Counted from the stretch's first letter, positions 45,057-54,584 are shown. The stretch: 64,000 nucleotides of DNA from JANOZM01 sp031429355 (GCA_031429355.1 JANOZM010000013.1:1-64000), one strand, 5' to 3'. Program-made: numbers and translations. The notes: generated by a model from the sequence alone, not told the origin.

Positions 45057-45809
45057 ATGAAAATGTTTTTAACATCCATCAGCCTGTTCTTCGTGTCGAC
45101 TGCGGCCACCGCTCAAATCCTACCTGATGCAGTTGGATTTGGTCCATTACCTGGTACCACATTTGGTGGAAGTGGAATCCCCGCTAACGCGGTAGCGCAA
45201 ACAAGCCAGGGCGGGGTTACTTTGGGGCTGACAGCCACACCCCGTTTTGTAGGCTCCGTGACCAACGACGGCGCAGGAACTTTCTTCGCACAAGCGGGGG
45301 TCAGCGCAAACACCCCATCCCCAACAGACCCTTATGCGCTTTGGAATTTTAATTTCTACATTGGAAATTCAGGGTCTGCTGATCGGGTCGGTAACTACAG
45401 CTATCGACTTTTTTATGACTTCAATCCCTCAGCGGGCAATACGCAAGCAAGCCATGGAGATATTTCGATACTAGGGTCATTCGCGACATTAGCCGATCCG
45501 GTGCAAAATTCGTACAATTTGGGAATGAATTTCTTGGGCACAAGCGGTCCTATCATAGGCGCTGTGGTAAGCGCGCCTCCCGGTTCGCTAGTGTTCGATC
45601 CGACGGCACAAGGTCAGTACAGCTTTATGCTAGCGGCTTACACGAACGGCACTTTAGCAAATGGCGGTTTTTTTAACCCTTACTACACAGAAGTTTTCAA
45701 GACTTCGATGGTCGTAAACGCAGTCCCGGAACCAGGTGAATGGGCCATGATGCTCGCGGGACTAGTAGTCGTTGGTGCGATGGCTAGACGCCGCCGGCTG
45801 CATTTTTAA
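45057..45809 (+). CDS. PEP-CTERM-anchored secreted protein
   Basis: A 250-residue protein with a signal peptide ending ATAQI and a C-terminal sorting tail VPEPGEWAMMLAGLVV followed by a hydrophobic helix and RRRR. PEP-CTERM tails are recognised by exosortase (EpsH/Xrt), which cuts and anchors or releases the protein. The mature part is Gly/Ser/Asn-rich beta structure and fits no domain I recognise. I start at ATG 45057 because the signal peptide begins there; the frame extends upstream without a signal. No exosortase gene is in this window. Confidence 0.83.
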   Translation: MKMFLTSISLFFVSTAATAQILPDAVGFGPLPGTTFGGSGIPANAVAQTSQGGVTLGLTATPRFVGSVTNDGAGTFFAQAGVSANTPSPTDPYALWNFNFYIGNSGSADRVGNYSYRLFYDFNPSAGNTQASHGDISILGSFATLADPVQNSYNLGMNFLGTSGPIIGAVVSAPPGSLVFDPTAQGQYSFMLAAYTNGTLANGGFFNPYYTEVFKTSMVVNAVPEPGEWAMMLAGLVVVGAMARRRRLHF

Positions 45810-45828
45810 ACCCGACGATCTGAATTGA

Positions 45829-46872
45829 TTATCGATACGAAGCTTCAAATCCTTCGATGACATTCACTGCATTGACACCCAGCGCTTGTGCGGCATAGCC
45901 ACCTTCGAGAATAAACACCGTGGGCAGCCCGATGTCGCCGATTCGTCGGCCCAATTCGAAGTAGTCGTCACTGGTCAACTTAAATTTTGCGATAGGATCG
46001 TCAATGAAGGTATCAAGACCCAATGAAACCACCAAAGCACTCGGTTTCAATTGCGCAATTCGGTTTGCCACAATTTGGTAAGCTGCAAACCAGTCGACAG
46101 CATTCGTTTGAGCGGGCAAAGGCAAATTGAAATTGCAACTCAAACCATTGCCTACGCCAACTTCATCGGCATGACCTAAATAAAACGGATACTCGGTGCT
46201 AGGGTTGCCGTGAAGGCTTCCATAAAAAACGTCATCGCGTTGATAAAAAATTTCTTGAGTACCGTTACCATGATGAAAATCAACATCGAAAATGGCTACT
46301 TTGGCAAAGCCCAAATTACGCAACTCTTGTGCACCGATTGCAGCATGGTTTAAAAAACAATAGCCACCCATGAAATCAGCCCCCGCATGATGTCCTGGCG
46401 GGCGAGTGGCGCAGAACACACCACGTTCGCCATTCGCAATACAATGCGCCGCTTCAACGGCTGCGTCAGCTGCAGCTTTGGTCACTGCCCAGGTGCCAGC
46501 GTCTAACGGCGTGCCATTATCCATTGAGTACAAACCCAGTTTAGCGATGAAATTTTGCGGTTCGATATCGCTGCGTAAATTGCGAACGGGCCATGCCGAC
46601 GGAAAAGGCTGCACGTGCGCATTATTGCTATCTAACGCCAACCACTGTAACCAAGCCGTTCGCAAAAAATCGATATAGCGTGCTGAGTGAATTTGATGGA
46701 TCGCCGCAGTACTATCAACACTAGGAACTCTTAACGAATGCCCTCTTGCATGCAGTTCATCAAACACAAATTGACCGCGACTGGGGTTTTCAAAACAAGG
46801 CACGCGCGCGCCGCGATAGAACTCGAAAATAGGGGCGTGACGGGTATGTTGCGGATCGTAAAATGTAATCAT
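45829..46872 (-). CDS. Histone-deacetylase-family amidohydrolase, acetylpolyamine-amidohydrolase-like
   Basis: A 347-residue zinc hydrolase. Catalytic histidines are in RPPGHHAG near 160, zinc ligands are in DVDFHHGNG near 197 (Asp, His) and SLGLDTF near 284 (Asp), and LEGGY near 324 supplies the transition-state Tyr. The N-terminal DPQHTRHAP and the FENPSR region resemble acetylpolyamine amidohydrolases (AphA/AphB) rather than acetoin-type HDACs. It would remove acetyl groups from N-acetylputrescine or similar amines. The polyamine operon is 27 kb away, so a functional link is attractive but inferred. Confidence 0.8.
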   Translation of the reverse strand: MITFYDPQHTRHAPIFEFYRGARVPCFENPSRGQFVFDELHARGHSLRVPSVDSTAAIHQIHSARYIDFLRTAWLQWLALDSNNAHVQPFPSAWPVRNLRSDIEPQNFIAKLGLYSMDNGTPLDAGTWAVTKAAADAAVEAAHCIANGERGVFCATRPPGHHAGADFMGGYCFLNHAAIGAQELRNLGFAKVAIFDVDFHHGNGTQEIFYQRDDVFYGSLHGNPSTEYPFYLGHADEVGVGNGLSCNFNLPLPAQTNAVDWFAAYQIVANRIAQLKPSALVVSLGLDTFIDDPIAKFKLTSDDYFELGRRIGDIGLPTVFILEGGYAAQALGVNAVNVIEGFEASYR

Positions 46873-46951
46873 TTAAATTGAAGGCACGGTCGGAGAAGGT
46901 TCAGATAATAAATGAACTGCTGAAGGTTTTCCTTTATAAACCGCAGTGTTA

Positions 46952-47095
46952 GAGGCGCAACCGGCGCCCCGCGCGCCAACGCGCGGACAAATGATGATCT
47001 AAAGCGACCAGTGTAAAAAGACAAACCAATAGCTTAATACTTCAACCCAAATATTCTGGCTGCGAAGGCGGCCGCTTGAAATGCGAAATCGAGTC
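46952..47095 (+). repeat. Copy A: C-terminal tail of an IS91-like transposase plus its terminal repeat
   Basis: The strand reads EAQPAPRAPTRGQMMI then stop, like the proline-rich end of IS91-family transposases. The following bases share a block with 54672-54803 and 62227-62326: GTGTAAAAAGACAAAC, then TTCAACCCAAATATTCTGG, then CTGCGAAGGCGGC. The match suggests the terminal end of one mobile element left in three places. It fills most of the 256-base gap between the HDAC-family and phosphoesterase genes. Confidence 0.65.
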
Positions 47096-47128
47096 CTTAT
47101 TGCACCGGAGTGGCGAGGGCAGATTTTT

Positions 47129-47749
47129 TTACAGCATGATCAGCATTGACTGGGCAAAGTTTGCGTTTTCGAATGTCCATTCGTTACCTCTTTTTTTCCG
47201 ATAACCCGCTGGGTTTGCTACCACCCGCGTACCGTTAACTGAATAATCAAATCCGTCATGAGTGTGCCCGTGTACCCATAGATCGACCCCTTGCATGAGG
47301 CCAGTTAGGTCTGACACAAAAGCAGGATTAATTGTGTTGCCAGTAAATCTGGAAGCAATACTCAGTGGATGCGGCGCGTGATGACTTACCACGACGCATT
47401 GGCTGCCTGTTGGTTTAGCACGTACTACTTGCTCAATAAATTGCCTAGCCTGCGAATGCATTTGCACAGTATCGGCAGCGGTCAGTTTTATGCCCGGCTC
47501 GGTTTCAATTAACTCGTAATCCATCATGCCTTCTGGCACAACACCTCCGTAATATTCGTGATTACCCAGCACTAAAATAACTGTTGTGTTAGCAAAGCAA
47601 GGGCGCAGCGCTACTTCTAACGCGCCTACACCGTTGCCTATGTCACCGGCCAGTATAGTGACGTCTACCGCCATGGGTTCAAATGTTAATGGCCCGCCAA
47701 CACGCGTAGCGAATTCCTCATGCAGGTCTGACAGTAGGCGGATTTTCAT
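47129..47749 (-). CDS. Calcineurin-type metallophosphoesterase, shortened
   Basis: A 206-residue phosphoesterase. Metal-binding motifs are SDLHEEF (D8, H10), AGDIGNG (D36), LGNHEYYGG (N64-ish, H65), VSHHAP near 123 and VHGHTH at 159-164. All five signature blocks are present. Between NHEYYGG and the MMDYELIE stretch about 50 residues that I expect from relatives (a loop including a TLWTDF-like strand) seem to be missing, giving a shorter protein. Cyclic-nucleotide or small phosphoester substrates are possible. I start at ATG 47749; a GTG nine bases upstream is possible. Confidence 0.8.
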   Translation of the reverse strand: MKIRLLSDLHEEFATRVGGPLTFEPMAVDVTILAGDIGNGVGALEVALRPCFANTTVILVLGNHEYYGGVVPEGMMDYELIETEPGIKLTAADTVQMHSQARQFIEQVVRAKPTGSQCVVVSHHAPHPLSIASRFTGNTINPAFVSDLTGLMQGVDLWVHGHTHDGFDYSVNGTRVVANPAGYRKKRGNEWTFENANFAQSMLIML

Positions 47750-47942
47750 GATGACCACATTTTTTAACTGAACACCGAGTGCATATTTTAATTGGCGTAA
47801 ATAAACGATTGAAAAAAACCTGTCGTATACAACAATCTGACGGACTGGCCAACCGAAACTTAATTAGGTTCAACTATGCTGACTACTGAGGCAAAGTATG
47901 TGGGCAGCTGAAAAAAGCTCGGGTATCACTGCGATTTTAAGG

Positions 47943-49466
47943 TCAGGCAACTAAACCGAGCTTCTGCGCCAAACCAATCCGCTGCAACTTACCGGTGGCG
48001 CCTTTGGGAATATCCGCCATGATGAGTATTTTTCTGGGCACTTTAAAATCGGCCAGCTTAGTGGCTGCAAATTCACGAATCTCTTTCTCTGTAGCCGTCA
48101 TTCCCTCACGTAGCACCACTGCTGCAGCGACCTCTTCACCGAGTTTGTCATGTGGAACACCGAAAGTAACTACCTGAGCAATGGCTGGGTGATCCATTAA
48201 TATTTCATCTACTTCGCGCGGGGAAATTTTTTCACCGCCGCGATTGATAATTTCCTTTAGACGGCCAGTCAACGTCACATAGCCTTCAGCTGTCATGGTG
48301 CCTTGATCCCCCGTGCGAAACCAACCATTGGTAAATGCTTGCGCATTTGCCTCGTCGTTGTTTTCGTAACCTAGCGTAACGTTTTCACCGCGAATCACGA
48401 TTTCTCCTATCTCTCCAGAAGATAAAAGCGTGCCTGCAGCGTCCATAATCGCCACCTCAGGTCCGGCCGCGATCCCCACTGAACCTGGGATACGCTTAGC
48501 CGGTGGTAATGGACTGCTAGCCATTTGGTGAGCCGCTTCGGTCATGCCATACGACTCAATCAAAGGCGCTTTGAACACCCGCTCCAGTTCTGCAATGACT
48601 TGCGGTGGCATGGACGAGGAAGATGATCGTATAAAGCGCAGCGGATTAGCTTCGATGATGTCGGCATTGCCGCTAGCGCGCGCCAAAATAGTTTGGTGCA
48701 TGGTGGGTACAGCGGTATACCAAGTTGGCTTACATTCTTTCATCCAACTAAAAAACTTCAGTGCATTAAAGCCCGGTGTGCAAAAAATCAGGCTCCCAAC
48801 CGCCATTGGTGCGAGCACGCCTGCGATGAGCCCGTGAATATGAAACAGCGGCATGACATGCAATTGGCGATCAGCACTGGTCAGCTGCAAGGTATGGCTA
48901 ATATTGCGCGCCGAAGCACAGACATTACGATGAGTCAAAGGCACTATCTTAGGCCGTGAAGTAGTACCGGAGGTATGCAAGATTAAAGCGACATCGTCAA
49001 CGCAAGCTGGGCCCGGCTTAGCGGCCTGACCTTTATGAGTGGACACCAGTTGATAAAAGCCAGCACCGCTTTCTGGCTTTGCGATTAGTTCAATAATGGC
49101 AATACCTAGCTTGGCCGCAATGGCCAATGCGGGTGTATCACTACCTGAGGCAACAATTAAAGCTTTGGCTTTTAAGTCGGTTAAATAAAATTCGAATTCG
49201 TCAGCGCGGTAGGCCATATTTAATGGCGCTGCAGTACAGGCGCTAGCCACTGCTACAAATGCGGTGGCCATTTCTGGACAATTGGGCAGCACAATAGCGA
49301 CACGATCTGTGCGCCCGATACCCATGCCATTTAACGCGCTGATGGTTTGTTGAATTAGCTGGGTTAGCTCGCCGTATGAAAGAGCAATCGCGCTTGGCGC
49401 CATCATTGCGGTGGCTGTGGGTGTCTGCTGGGCAACCATGTCATGCAGGGTAGTGAATGAAGTCAT
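47943..49466 (-). CDS. Acyl-CoA synthetase (AMP-forming), oxalyl-CoA-synthetase-like
   Basis: A 507-residue ANL-superfamily ligase. Visible are the ATP loop LILHTSGTTSRPKIVPLTH near 165-183, the YGMTEA motif near 312, the hinge region TGRLKEIINRGGEKISP near 405 and the catalytic lysine in PKGATGKLQR near residue 490. The general plan resembles oxalyl-CoA synthetases (PCS60-type), but the acid cannot be fixed by eye. It is the last gene of the TctCBA operon, 20 bases after the ketopantoate-reductase-like gene, so it probably activates the acid imported by TctABC or a product of it. Confidence 0.83.
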   Translation of the reverse strand: MTSFTTLHDMVAQQTPTATAMMAPSAIALSYGELTQLIQQTISALNGMGIGRTDRVAIVLPNCPEMATAFVAVASACTAAPLNMAYRADEFEFYLTDLKAKALIVASGSDTPALAIAAKLGIAIIELIAKPESGAGFYQLVSTHKGQAAKPGPACVDDVALILHTSGTTSRPKIVPLTHRNVCASARNISHTLQLTSADRQLHVMPLFHIHGLIAGVLAPMAVGSLIFCTPGFNALKFFSWMKECKPTWYTAVPTMHQTILARASGNADIIEANPLRFIRSSSSSMPPQVIAELERVFKAPLIESYGMTEAAHQMASSPLPPAKRIPGSVGIAAGPEVAIMDAAGTLLSSGEIGEIVIRGENVTLGYENNDEANAQAFTNGWFRTGDQGTMTAEGYVTLTGRLKEIINRGGEKISPREVDEILMDHPAIAQVVTFGVPHDKLGEEVAAAVVLREGMTATEKEIREFAATKLADFKVPRKILIMADIPKGATGKLQRIGLAQKLGLVA

Positions 49467-49486
49467 TTTTACGAGGGTAAGGTGAT

Positions 49487-50488
49487 TTAAGAAATTTTTA
49501 GAACCGCTTTGTGTTGCTGTAAATTGCGCGCCAGCAAACTGGCTAATGCATATACGGCATCAATCGTTGGGGTCGGTGTTTGGGTTATCTTGCCTAATTC
49601 AATCACTGACGCCACTAGTGCTTGAAGCTCAAGTGCCCGGCCCAGCTCGACATCTTGCAACATCGATGTTTTATGTTGACCGACCGCTTGTGCTCCGGCG
49701 ATGCGTTTATCGAGACTGACTTTGAATTGAACACCCAGTTTTTCGCCAATGGCCTTTGCTTCGATCATCATGTTGGCAGCTAAATTTCGGGTTGGAGCAT
49801 ACAAACAGATATCTTCTAGAGTGGCATGGGTTAAAGCACTTATCGGATTAAAACTCAAATTACCCCACAACTTAAGCCAAATCTCAGAGCGAATATCAGT
49901 TGAAATGGGCGCTTTGAAACCAGCCTCTTTGAACGCATCACTAATAGCGCGAATGCTCGGCGAATCTGAACCGTCGATTTCACCCAAAGTAAATCGATTG
50001 CCTTCGATCACTTTAATGACGCCAGGACTGATGACTTCGCTTGCGGGATACACCACGCTGCCAATAACACTACTAATCGGAATATGCTGAGCAATAGTGC
50101 CCTGCGGATCAACTGCGCAAATGGTCGTGCCGCTGTAAGGGCCTTTGTTACCTTGAAAATACCACCACGGGATTCCGTTTTGCATTGTGATGATTCTAGT
50201 CGAGCCGTGCATCAGCGCGGGAAGATCGGCGGCCACTGGCGCAACCTGATGCGCCTTCATGCCTAAAATCAGTAGATCTTGCACGCCAACATCGGTGAGG
50301 TTATCCGTGGCCAACGCTGGCTTTGCGACTAGCTCGTTACCGTTTTCTTCGATCAACTTCAAGCCGTTTGCGCGCACTGCTTCTAAATTAGCGCCACGTA
50401 AAATTAACGACACTTCATGGCCAGTTAGTGCCAGCTTCACGCCTAGCATGCCGCCAATAGCGCCGGCGCCAACGATACATATTTTCAT
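49487..50488 (-). CDS. Ketopantoate-reductase-family (PanE/ApbA-like) dehydrogenase
   Basis: A 333-residue NADP-dependent reductase with Rossmann motif VGAGAIGGMLG at the N-terminus, the NGIP stretch near 104, the catalytic lysine in the WLKLWGNLSFNPISALT helix near 210 and the C-terminal helical domain. PanE-type enzymes reduce 2-oxo acids to 2-hydroxy acids. In this operon a role in catabolism of the imported acid is likelier than pantothenate synthesis. It is one base from the FAH-family gene stop, so the two genes are coupled. Confidence 0.83.
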   Translation of the reverse strand: MKICIVGAGAIGGMLGVKLALTGHEVSLILRGANLEAVRANGLKLIEENGNELVAKPALATDNLTDVGVQDLLILGMKAHQVAPVAADLPALMHGSTRIITMQNGIPWWYFQGNKGPYSGTTICAVDPQGTIAQHIPISSVIGSVVYPASEVISPGVIKVIEGNRFTLGEIDGSDSPSIRAISDAFKEAGFKAPISTDIRSEIWLKLWGNLSFNPISALTHATLEDICLYAPTRNLAANMMIEAKAIGEKLGVQFKVSLDKRIAGAQAVGQHKTSMLQDVELGRALELQALVASVIELGKITQTPTPTIDAVYALASLLARNLQQHKAVLKIS

Positions 50489-50489
50489 A

Positions 50490-51287
50490 CTAGTTATCTA
50501 ACCCTAGGTCGTTTGATTCATAGGTATTTTCTAATACACCGATTCCGTCAATACACACTTGGACGGTCGTTGACGGCTTTATTGGCAGCACGCCCAACGA
50601 GGTGCCACAGGCTATCACGTCGCCAGCGTACAGGGTGATCTCACGCGATAGAAGCGAGACTATTTGCGGCGGAGAAAAAATCATGTCGCTACAAGCATAG
50701 TTTTGCCGTTCACGGCCATTCACGATTGTTTTAACCTGCAACCGGGTCCAGTCTAAACCGGTAGCAATGCAAGGCCCAAAAATACCGAAAGTGTCAAAAC
50801 TTTTTGCCCTTGTCCACTGGGAAAACGAAGCGTCACGAGAAATGAGATCTAAAGCAGTAACGTCATTCACGCAGGTGTAACCAAAAATGGCTTGGCTCGC
50901 TTGCTCTAAGCTAGCCTGCCGACAGGTTTTCCCGATGACGATACCTAACTCGCCCTCGTACACCACGCGCCCGTCGTAGCTGGATGGTGCAGTAAATGGT
51001 TGACCATGGGCGCAATAACTATTTTGTCCTTTGATAAACCAAAGTGGTTCGGTTGGAATGCTTAATCCCTGCTTAACCGCTTGAGCATGAAAGTTGTTCC
51101 ACAGCCCAATAAACTTACCCGGCACGCAAGGCAGTAAAACGGTCACCGCTTCCAGAGCTATTGTCATGCCGGTTAACTCATAATCACCAAACAAATCCCC
51201 ACTGCATTGCTCAATAACATCGTTGCTGAGCAAGCCAAACTGTTCTTGGCCGGCATTTTTGTAGCGGATAAATCGCTTAGTAGTCAA
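50490..51287 (-). CDS. Fumarylacetoacetate-hydrolase-family protein
   Basis: A 265-residue FAH-fold protein. Metal-binding acids lie in VVYEGELGIVIG near 109-120 (E-x-E) and in VNDVTALDL near 140-148. Members hydrolyse or decarboxylate 2-oxo-4-enoic and 3-acylpyruvate-type substrates, or act as hydratases or isomerases. The start is TTG 51287, overlapping the TctA stop (TTGA), so translation should be coupled; GAGA lies eight bases upstream. The substrate is likely a diketo- or oxo-acid derived from the TctABC cargo. Confidence 0.83.
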   Translation of the reverse strand: MTTKRFIRYKNAGQEQFGLLSNDVIEQCSGDLFGDYELTGMTIALEAVTVLLPCVPGKFIGLWNNFHAQAVKQGLSIPTEPLWFIKGQNSYCAHGQPFTAPSSYDGRVVYEGELGIVIGKTCRQASLEQASQAIFGYTCVNDVTALDLISRDASFSQWTRAKSFDTFGIFGPCIATGLDWTRLQVKTIVNGRERQNYACSDMIFSPPQIVSLLSREITLYAGDVIACGTSLGVLPIKPSTTVQVCIDGIGVLENTYESNDLGLDN

Positions 51288-52786
51288 TTTATTGTCTCAG
51301 TTTTCGATTGCTTTTTAAGGGCGGCAAATATCGGCCAAACTAACATGACCAACGCTAGCGCAGTAATGCTAGTTACTAGGGGGTTAGAAACAAAAACTGA
51401 CAAGCTACCGCCCGAACCAAGCAACGATTGTCGGAATGCGTTTTCAGCCATGTCACCCAATACTAACGCTAGTACCAAAGGGGCCAACGGGTAGTCCAGT
51501 TTTTTGAAGACGTATCCAATCACACCAAAACCCATCATGAGCCAGACGTCGAACATTGAGCTGTGCACAGTGTAAGCGCCGACAGCACAAATCACTAAAA
51601 TCACCGGCGCAATAATTGAAAAGGGAATCCGCAAAATGGCAGCGAACCAAGGTACTGTTAAGAGCACGACAATTAGCCCAACCACATTACCCAGATACAT
51701 ACTGGCAATTAAGCCCCAAACAAAATCTTTTTGTTCCACAAATAACAGCGGCCCGGGTTGCAACCCCCATACCAATAGGCCGCCTAGCAACACAGCGGCG
51801 GTGGGTGACCCTGGAATACCCAAGGTTAACATCGGTAACAAGGCAGCAGTTCCGGCTGCGTGGGCAGCGGTCTCGGGTGCTAAAACGCCTTCTATACTTC
51901 CTTGGCCAAACTCAGCTGGTTTTTTAGAAAATCGTTTTGCAATCCCGTAGCTCATGAACGAAGCGGGTGTAGCGCCGCCTGGCGTAATCCCCATCCAACA
52001 GCCGATAGCGCAGCTACGTAAATAGGTTAACCAATAGCGAGGCAATTGTTTCCAGGTTTCAAAAACCACTTTGCTATTGATTCGCCCTTCTTTACCCTTG
52101 AAGGAAAGACCTTCTTCCATCGTTAACAAAATTTCACCAATACCAAATAGGCCGATCACGGCAATCAAGAAATCAAACCCCTTCATGAGCGGTTCAAAGC
52201 CAAAGGTTAAACGCAATTGTCCGGTGACATTGTCCATGCCAATTGCGGCCAGTGCAAAACCCAAAAACATGGCGGCGAATGTTTTCCACGGCGCCCCTTT
52301 GCTCATTCCGATAAAACTACAAAAGGTCAGCAATTGCACAGCGAAAAACTCTGGAGGACCAAACTTTAACGCAAACTTTGCAACTAGGGGAGCCAAAAAA
52401 GTAATCATTAATACGGCCACAAACGCACCAATAAATGATGAAGTAAAGGCCGCTGTTAAAGCCTGCCCAGCTTGTCCGCGTTGCGCCATGGGATAACCGT
52501 CGAAGGTTGTTGCCACCGACCATGGCTCGCCGGGAATGTTAAACAAAATTGATGTTATCGCCCCACCAAAAAGAGCTCCCCAATAAATACAAGACAACAA
52601 AATAATGCCTGACACTGGGCTCATGGTGAAGGTCAGTGGCAACAGAATCGCAACACCATTTGCGCCACCCAAACCTGGTAAAACACCAATCAAAATACCT
52701 AAAATAATGCCCAAAAACATGAGGCCGATATTTATGGGGGACAGGACAATTGAAAAACCATGAAACAGCGCTTGAATTTCATTCAT
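51284..52786 (-). CDS. tctA: TctA-type large permease subunit of a tripartite carboxylate transporter
   Basis: A 500-residue protein with about twelve helices and the Gly/Pro-rich TctA signatures: GVLPGLGGANGVAILLPLT near 35-53, ITPGGATPASFMSYG near 260 and LTLGIPGSPTAAVLLGGLL near 317. TctA carries the substrate path of the Na+-dependent TctABC system. It is preceded by the tctB stop and overlaps the FAH start by four bases. Known cargos of the family include citrate, tartrate, terephthalate and other aromatic or dicarboxylic acids; the sequence does not choose among them. Confidence 0.9.
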   Translation of the reverse strand: MNEIQALFHGFSIVLSPINIGLMFLGIILGILIGVLPGLGGANGVAILLPLTFTMSPVSGIILLSCIYWGALFGGAITSILFNIPGEPWSVATTFDGYPMAQRGQAGQALTAAFTSSFIGAFVAVLMITFLAPLVAKFALKFGPPEFFAVQLLTFCSFIGMSKGAPWKTFAAMFLGFALAAIGMDNVTGQLRLTFGFEPLMKGFDFLIAVIGLFGIGEILLTMEEGLSFKGKEGRINSKVVFETWKQLPRYWLTYLRSCAIGCWMGITPGGATPASFMSYGIAKRFSKKPAEFGQGSIEGVLAPETAAHAAGTAALLPMLTLGIPGSPTAAVLLGGLLVWGLQPGPLLFVEQKDFVWGLIASMYLGNVVGLIVVLLTVPWFAAILRIPFSIIAPVILVICAVGAYTVHSSMFDVWLMMGFGVIGYVFKKLDYPLAPLVLALVLGDMAENAFRQSLLGSGGSLSVFVSNPLVTSITALALVMLVWPIFAALKKQSKTETIN

Positions 52787-52787
52787 A

Positions 52788-53285
52788 TTAGTACCCGAGC
52801 AATGCTTCGAGCGGGCCTTTAATCAACGGCACCTTAAACCAAATTTCAAACATCACAAAGAGCAGTACCACCACACAAGCCGCAGTGACGCCAGACTTCA
52901 TAAGGCTGAACTTGCCTTGCCAAATCATGAACAAACTAATGAATCCGAACGATGCAACATAAATTCCTAGCCACTGCATAGCCGCTAGGTAAGCTAAGAA
53001 CGGCAAAAAAATCGAAAGTACTAATTTGAGCTGCGGACGCGACACAAACGATTCGGTTTTGTTCATCCGGAACCCACGCCACAAGTTAAAAAAACTGGCG
53101 ATACACATGAGTAATCCGACATAAAACGGAAAATAGCCACTTTGCGGCCCGTCAGCGCCCCATCCTGCACCTTTGCGTGCGCTGTCCCACATGACCACCG
53201 CGCCAACAAGTAAAAATAATAAGGCGGTCGCAATTTCTAGGGTTCTAACTGAGGCACCACTACCGTCTGCTGGGTCTTCTTGCAC
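52788..53285 (-). CDS. tctB: TctB-type small permease subunit
   Basis: A 165-residue four-helix membrane protein with SGYFPFYVGLLMCIAS near 50 and FISLFMIWQGKFSL near 120, as expected for TctB. I choose GTG 53285 as the start because AGAGGAG lies six bases upstream, directly after the tctC stop; the frame continues upstream to a TTG inside tctC without any such site. tctB therefore follows tctC by 13 bases and precedes tctA by one base. It partners TctA in the membrane. Confidence 0.87.
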   Translation of the reverse strand: MQEDPADGSGASVRTLEIATALLFLLVGAVVMWDSARKGAGWGADGPQSGYFPFYVGLLMCIASFFNLWRGFRMNKTESFVSRPQLKLVLSIFLPFLAYLAAMQWLGIYVASFGFISLFMIWQGKFSLMKSGVTAACVVVLLFVMFEIWFKVPLIKGPLEALLGY

Positions 53286-53298
53286 AATAAACTCCTCT

Positions 53299-54303
53299 TT
53301 ATTTGGCAACAAAGCCTGCTTCTTGCATCAGCAATCGGTGACGAACGTCTTCATTGGCAACCCAACGGGCAAACTCCGCACCCTCCATAAAGGTTTGGTT
53401 AAACGCGCCCTCGTCCATAAATTTTTTCCATTCCGGAGTTGCACGTATTTTTTTCATCAATTCGACGTAATACGCGGTGTGCTCAGGCTTGACTCCGGGA
53501 GCCATAAAAATACCGCGCAACATCAGGTAAGTAACGTCAAGACCATTTTCTTTGCAGGTTGGAATGTCTGCCCACGCTTTGTCGGCAACCTTGTCTTTGT
53601 ATACCAAGCGATTCGCGTCAAACACGCATAACGGGCGCAACTTGCCGGCACGCCATTGGGCAACGGCTTCAATTGGGTTGTTCACCGTGGAGTCAATATG
53701 CTTGCCCACCAGTTGTACTGCTACTTCGCCGCCCCCTTTGTAGGGTACGTAAATTAATTTGTTACCCTGGGATTTTTCCATGAGTGCAGTAATAATTTGA
53801 TCCTCTTGCTTGGACCCCGTACCGCCCATCTTCATTTTGCCGCTTGAAGCCTTTACAGCACTAAGATATTCTTGTGTGGTTTTATACGGCGATTCCGCAT
53901 TAACCCACAGTACAAATTCGTCTAACGCCATCATGGCCACTGGCGTCATGTCTTTCCAACTAAATGGAACGCCGGTTGCAATCGGGGTGGTAAACATATT
54001 GGATAATGAAATCACAATTTTGTGGGGATCACCTTTAGCGTTTTTTATGTCCAAAAAACCTTCTGCGCCTGCACCGCCACCTTTGTTTACCACCACTAAA
54101 GAACTTTTCATCAGGTTGTTCTTAGTGATGATGCCTTGGATCAATCGCGCCATTTGATCAGCACCACCACCAGTGCCCGCGGGCACGATCAGTTCGACGT
54201 TTTTGGTTGGCTGCCAATCGGCAGCGTAAATTGGCGCGCAAACAACTAGAACAGCTGCTGCAATAAAACGGTGGGCTAACTTTTTGAACGGACTGTTACG
54301 CAT
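53299..54303 (-). CDS. tctC: TctC/Bug-type periplasmic substrate-binding protein
   Basis: A 334-residue exported binding protein with a signal peptide ending near APIYA and the Bug-family pattern: VELIVPAGTGGGADQMARLI near 35-54, PYKGGGEVAVQLVGKHI near 190 and GIFMAPGVKPEHTAYY near 262. Bug proteins hand carboxylic acids to TctAB. It is first in the operon tctC-tctB-tctA-FAH-panE-like-acyl-CoA ligase. No regulator is adjacent. The promoter should be in the 570 bases upstream, which hold transposase debris. Confidence 0.9.
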   Translation of the reverse strand: MRNSPFKKLAHRFIAAAVLVVCAPIYAADWQPTKNVELIVPAGTGGGADQMARLIQGIITKNNLMKSSLVVVNKGGGAGAEGFLDIKNAKGDPHKIVISLSNMFTTPIATGVPFSWKDMTPVAMMALDEFVLWVNAESPYKTTQEYLSAVKASSGKMKMGGTGSKQEDQIITALMEKSQGNKLIYVPYKGGGEVAVQLVGKHIDSTVNNPIEAVAQWRAGKLRPLCVFDANRLVYKDKVADKAWADIPTCKENGLDVTYLMLRGIFMAPGVKPEHTAYYVELMKKIRATPEWKKFMDEGAFNQTFMEGAEFARWVANEDVRHRLLMQEAGFVAK

Positions 54304-54584
54304 CGCATGGCTCCTTGATTGATACCCATTAAGTTAATCGGTATGTGTATTCCGAACAGGTGTGCGAAACGACGCGACAAGTGAAAGTACAACCATTTCA
54401 TCCCGCATTGTGAAACTTGCTTTGTTTCAAAGACCTAAGTGTTTGATTTTTGTCGCTTAACGGCTTTGCGTTTCATATGGCGAAATTTTTTAGGATTTTT
54501 CAAGGCTGCGCCGGAAATTTTTGTCCTGTTAGGGCGAACGGCGCGGCCAATCACAAAGCCGCCTTGGCGACTAATCGCATGCAT

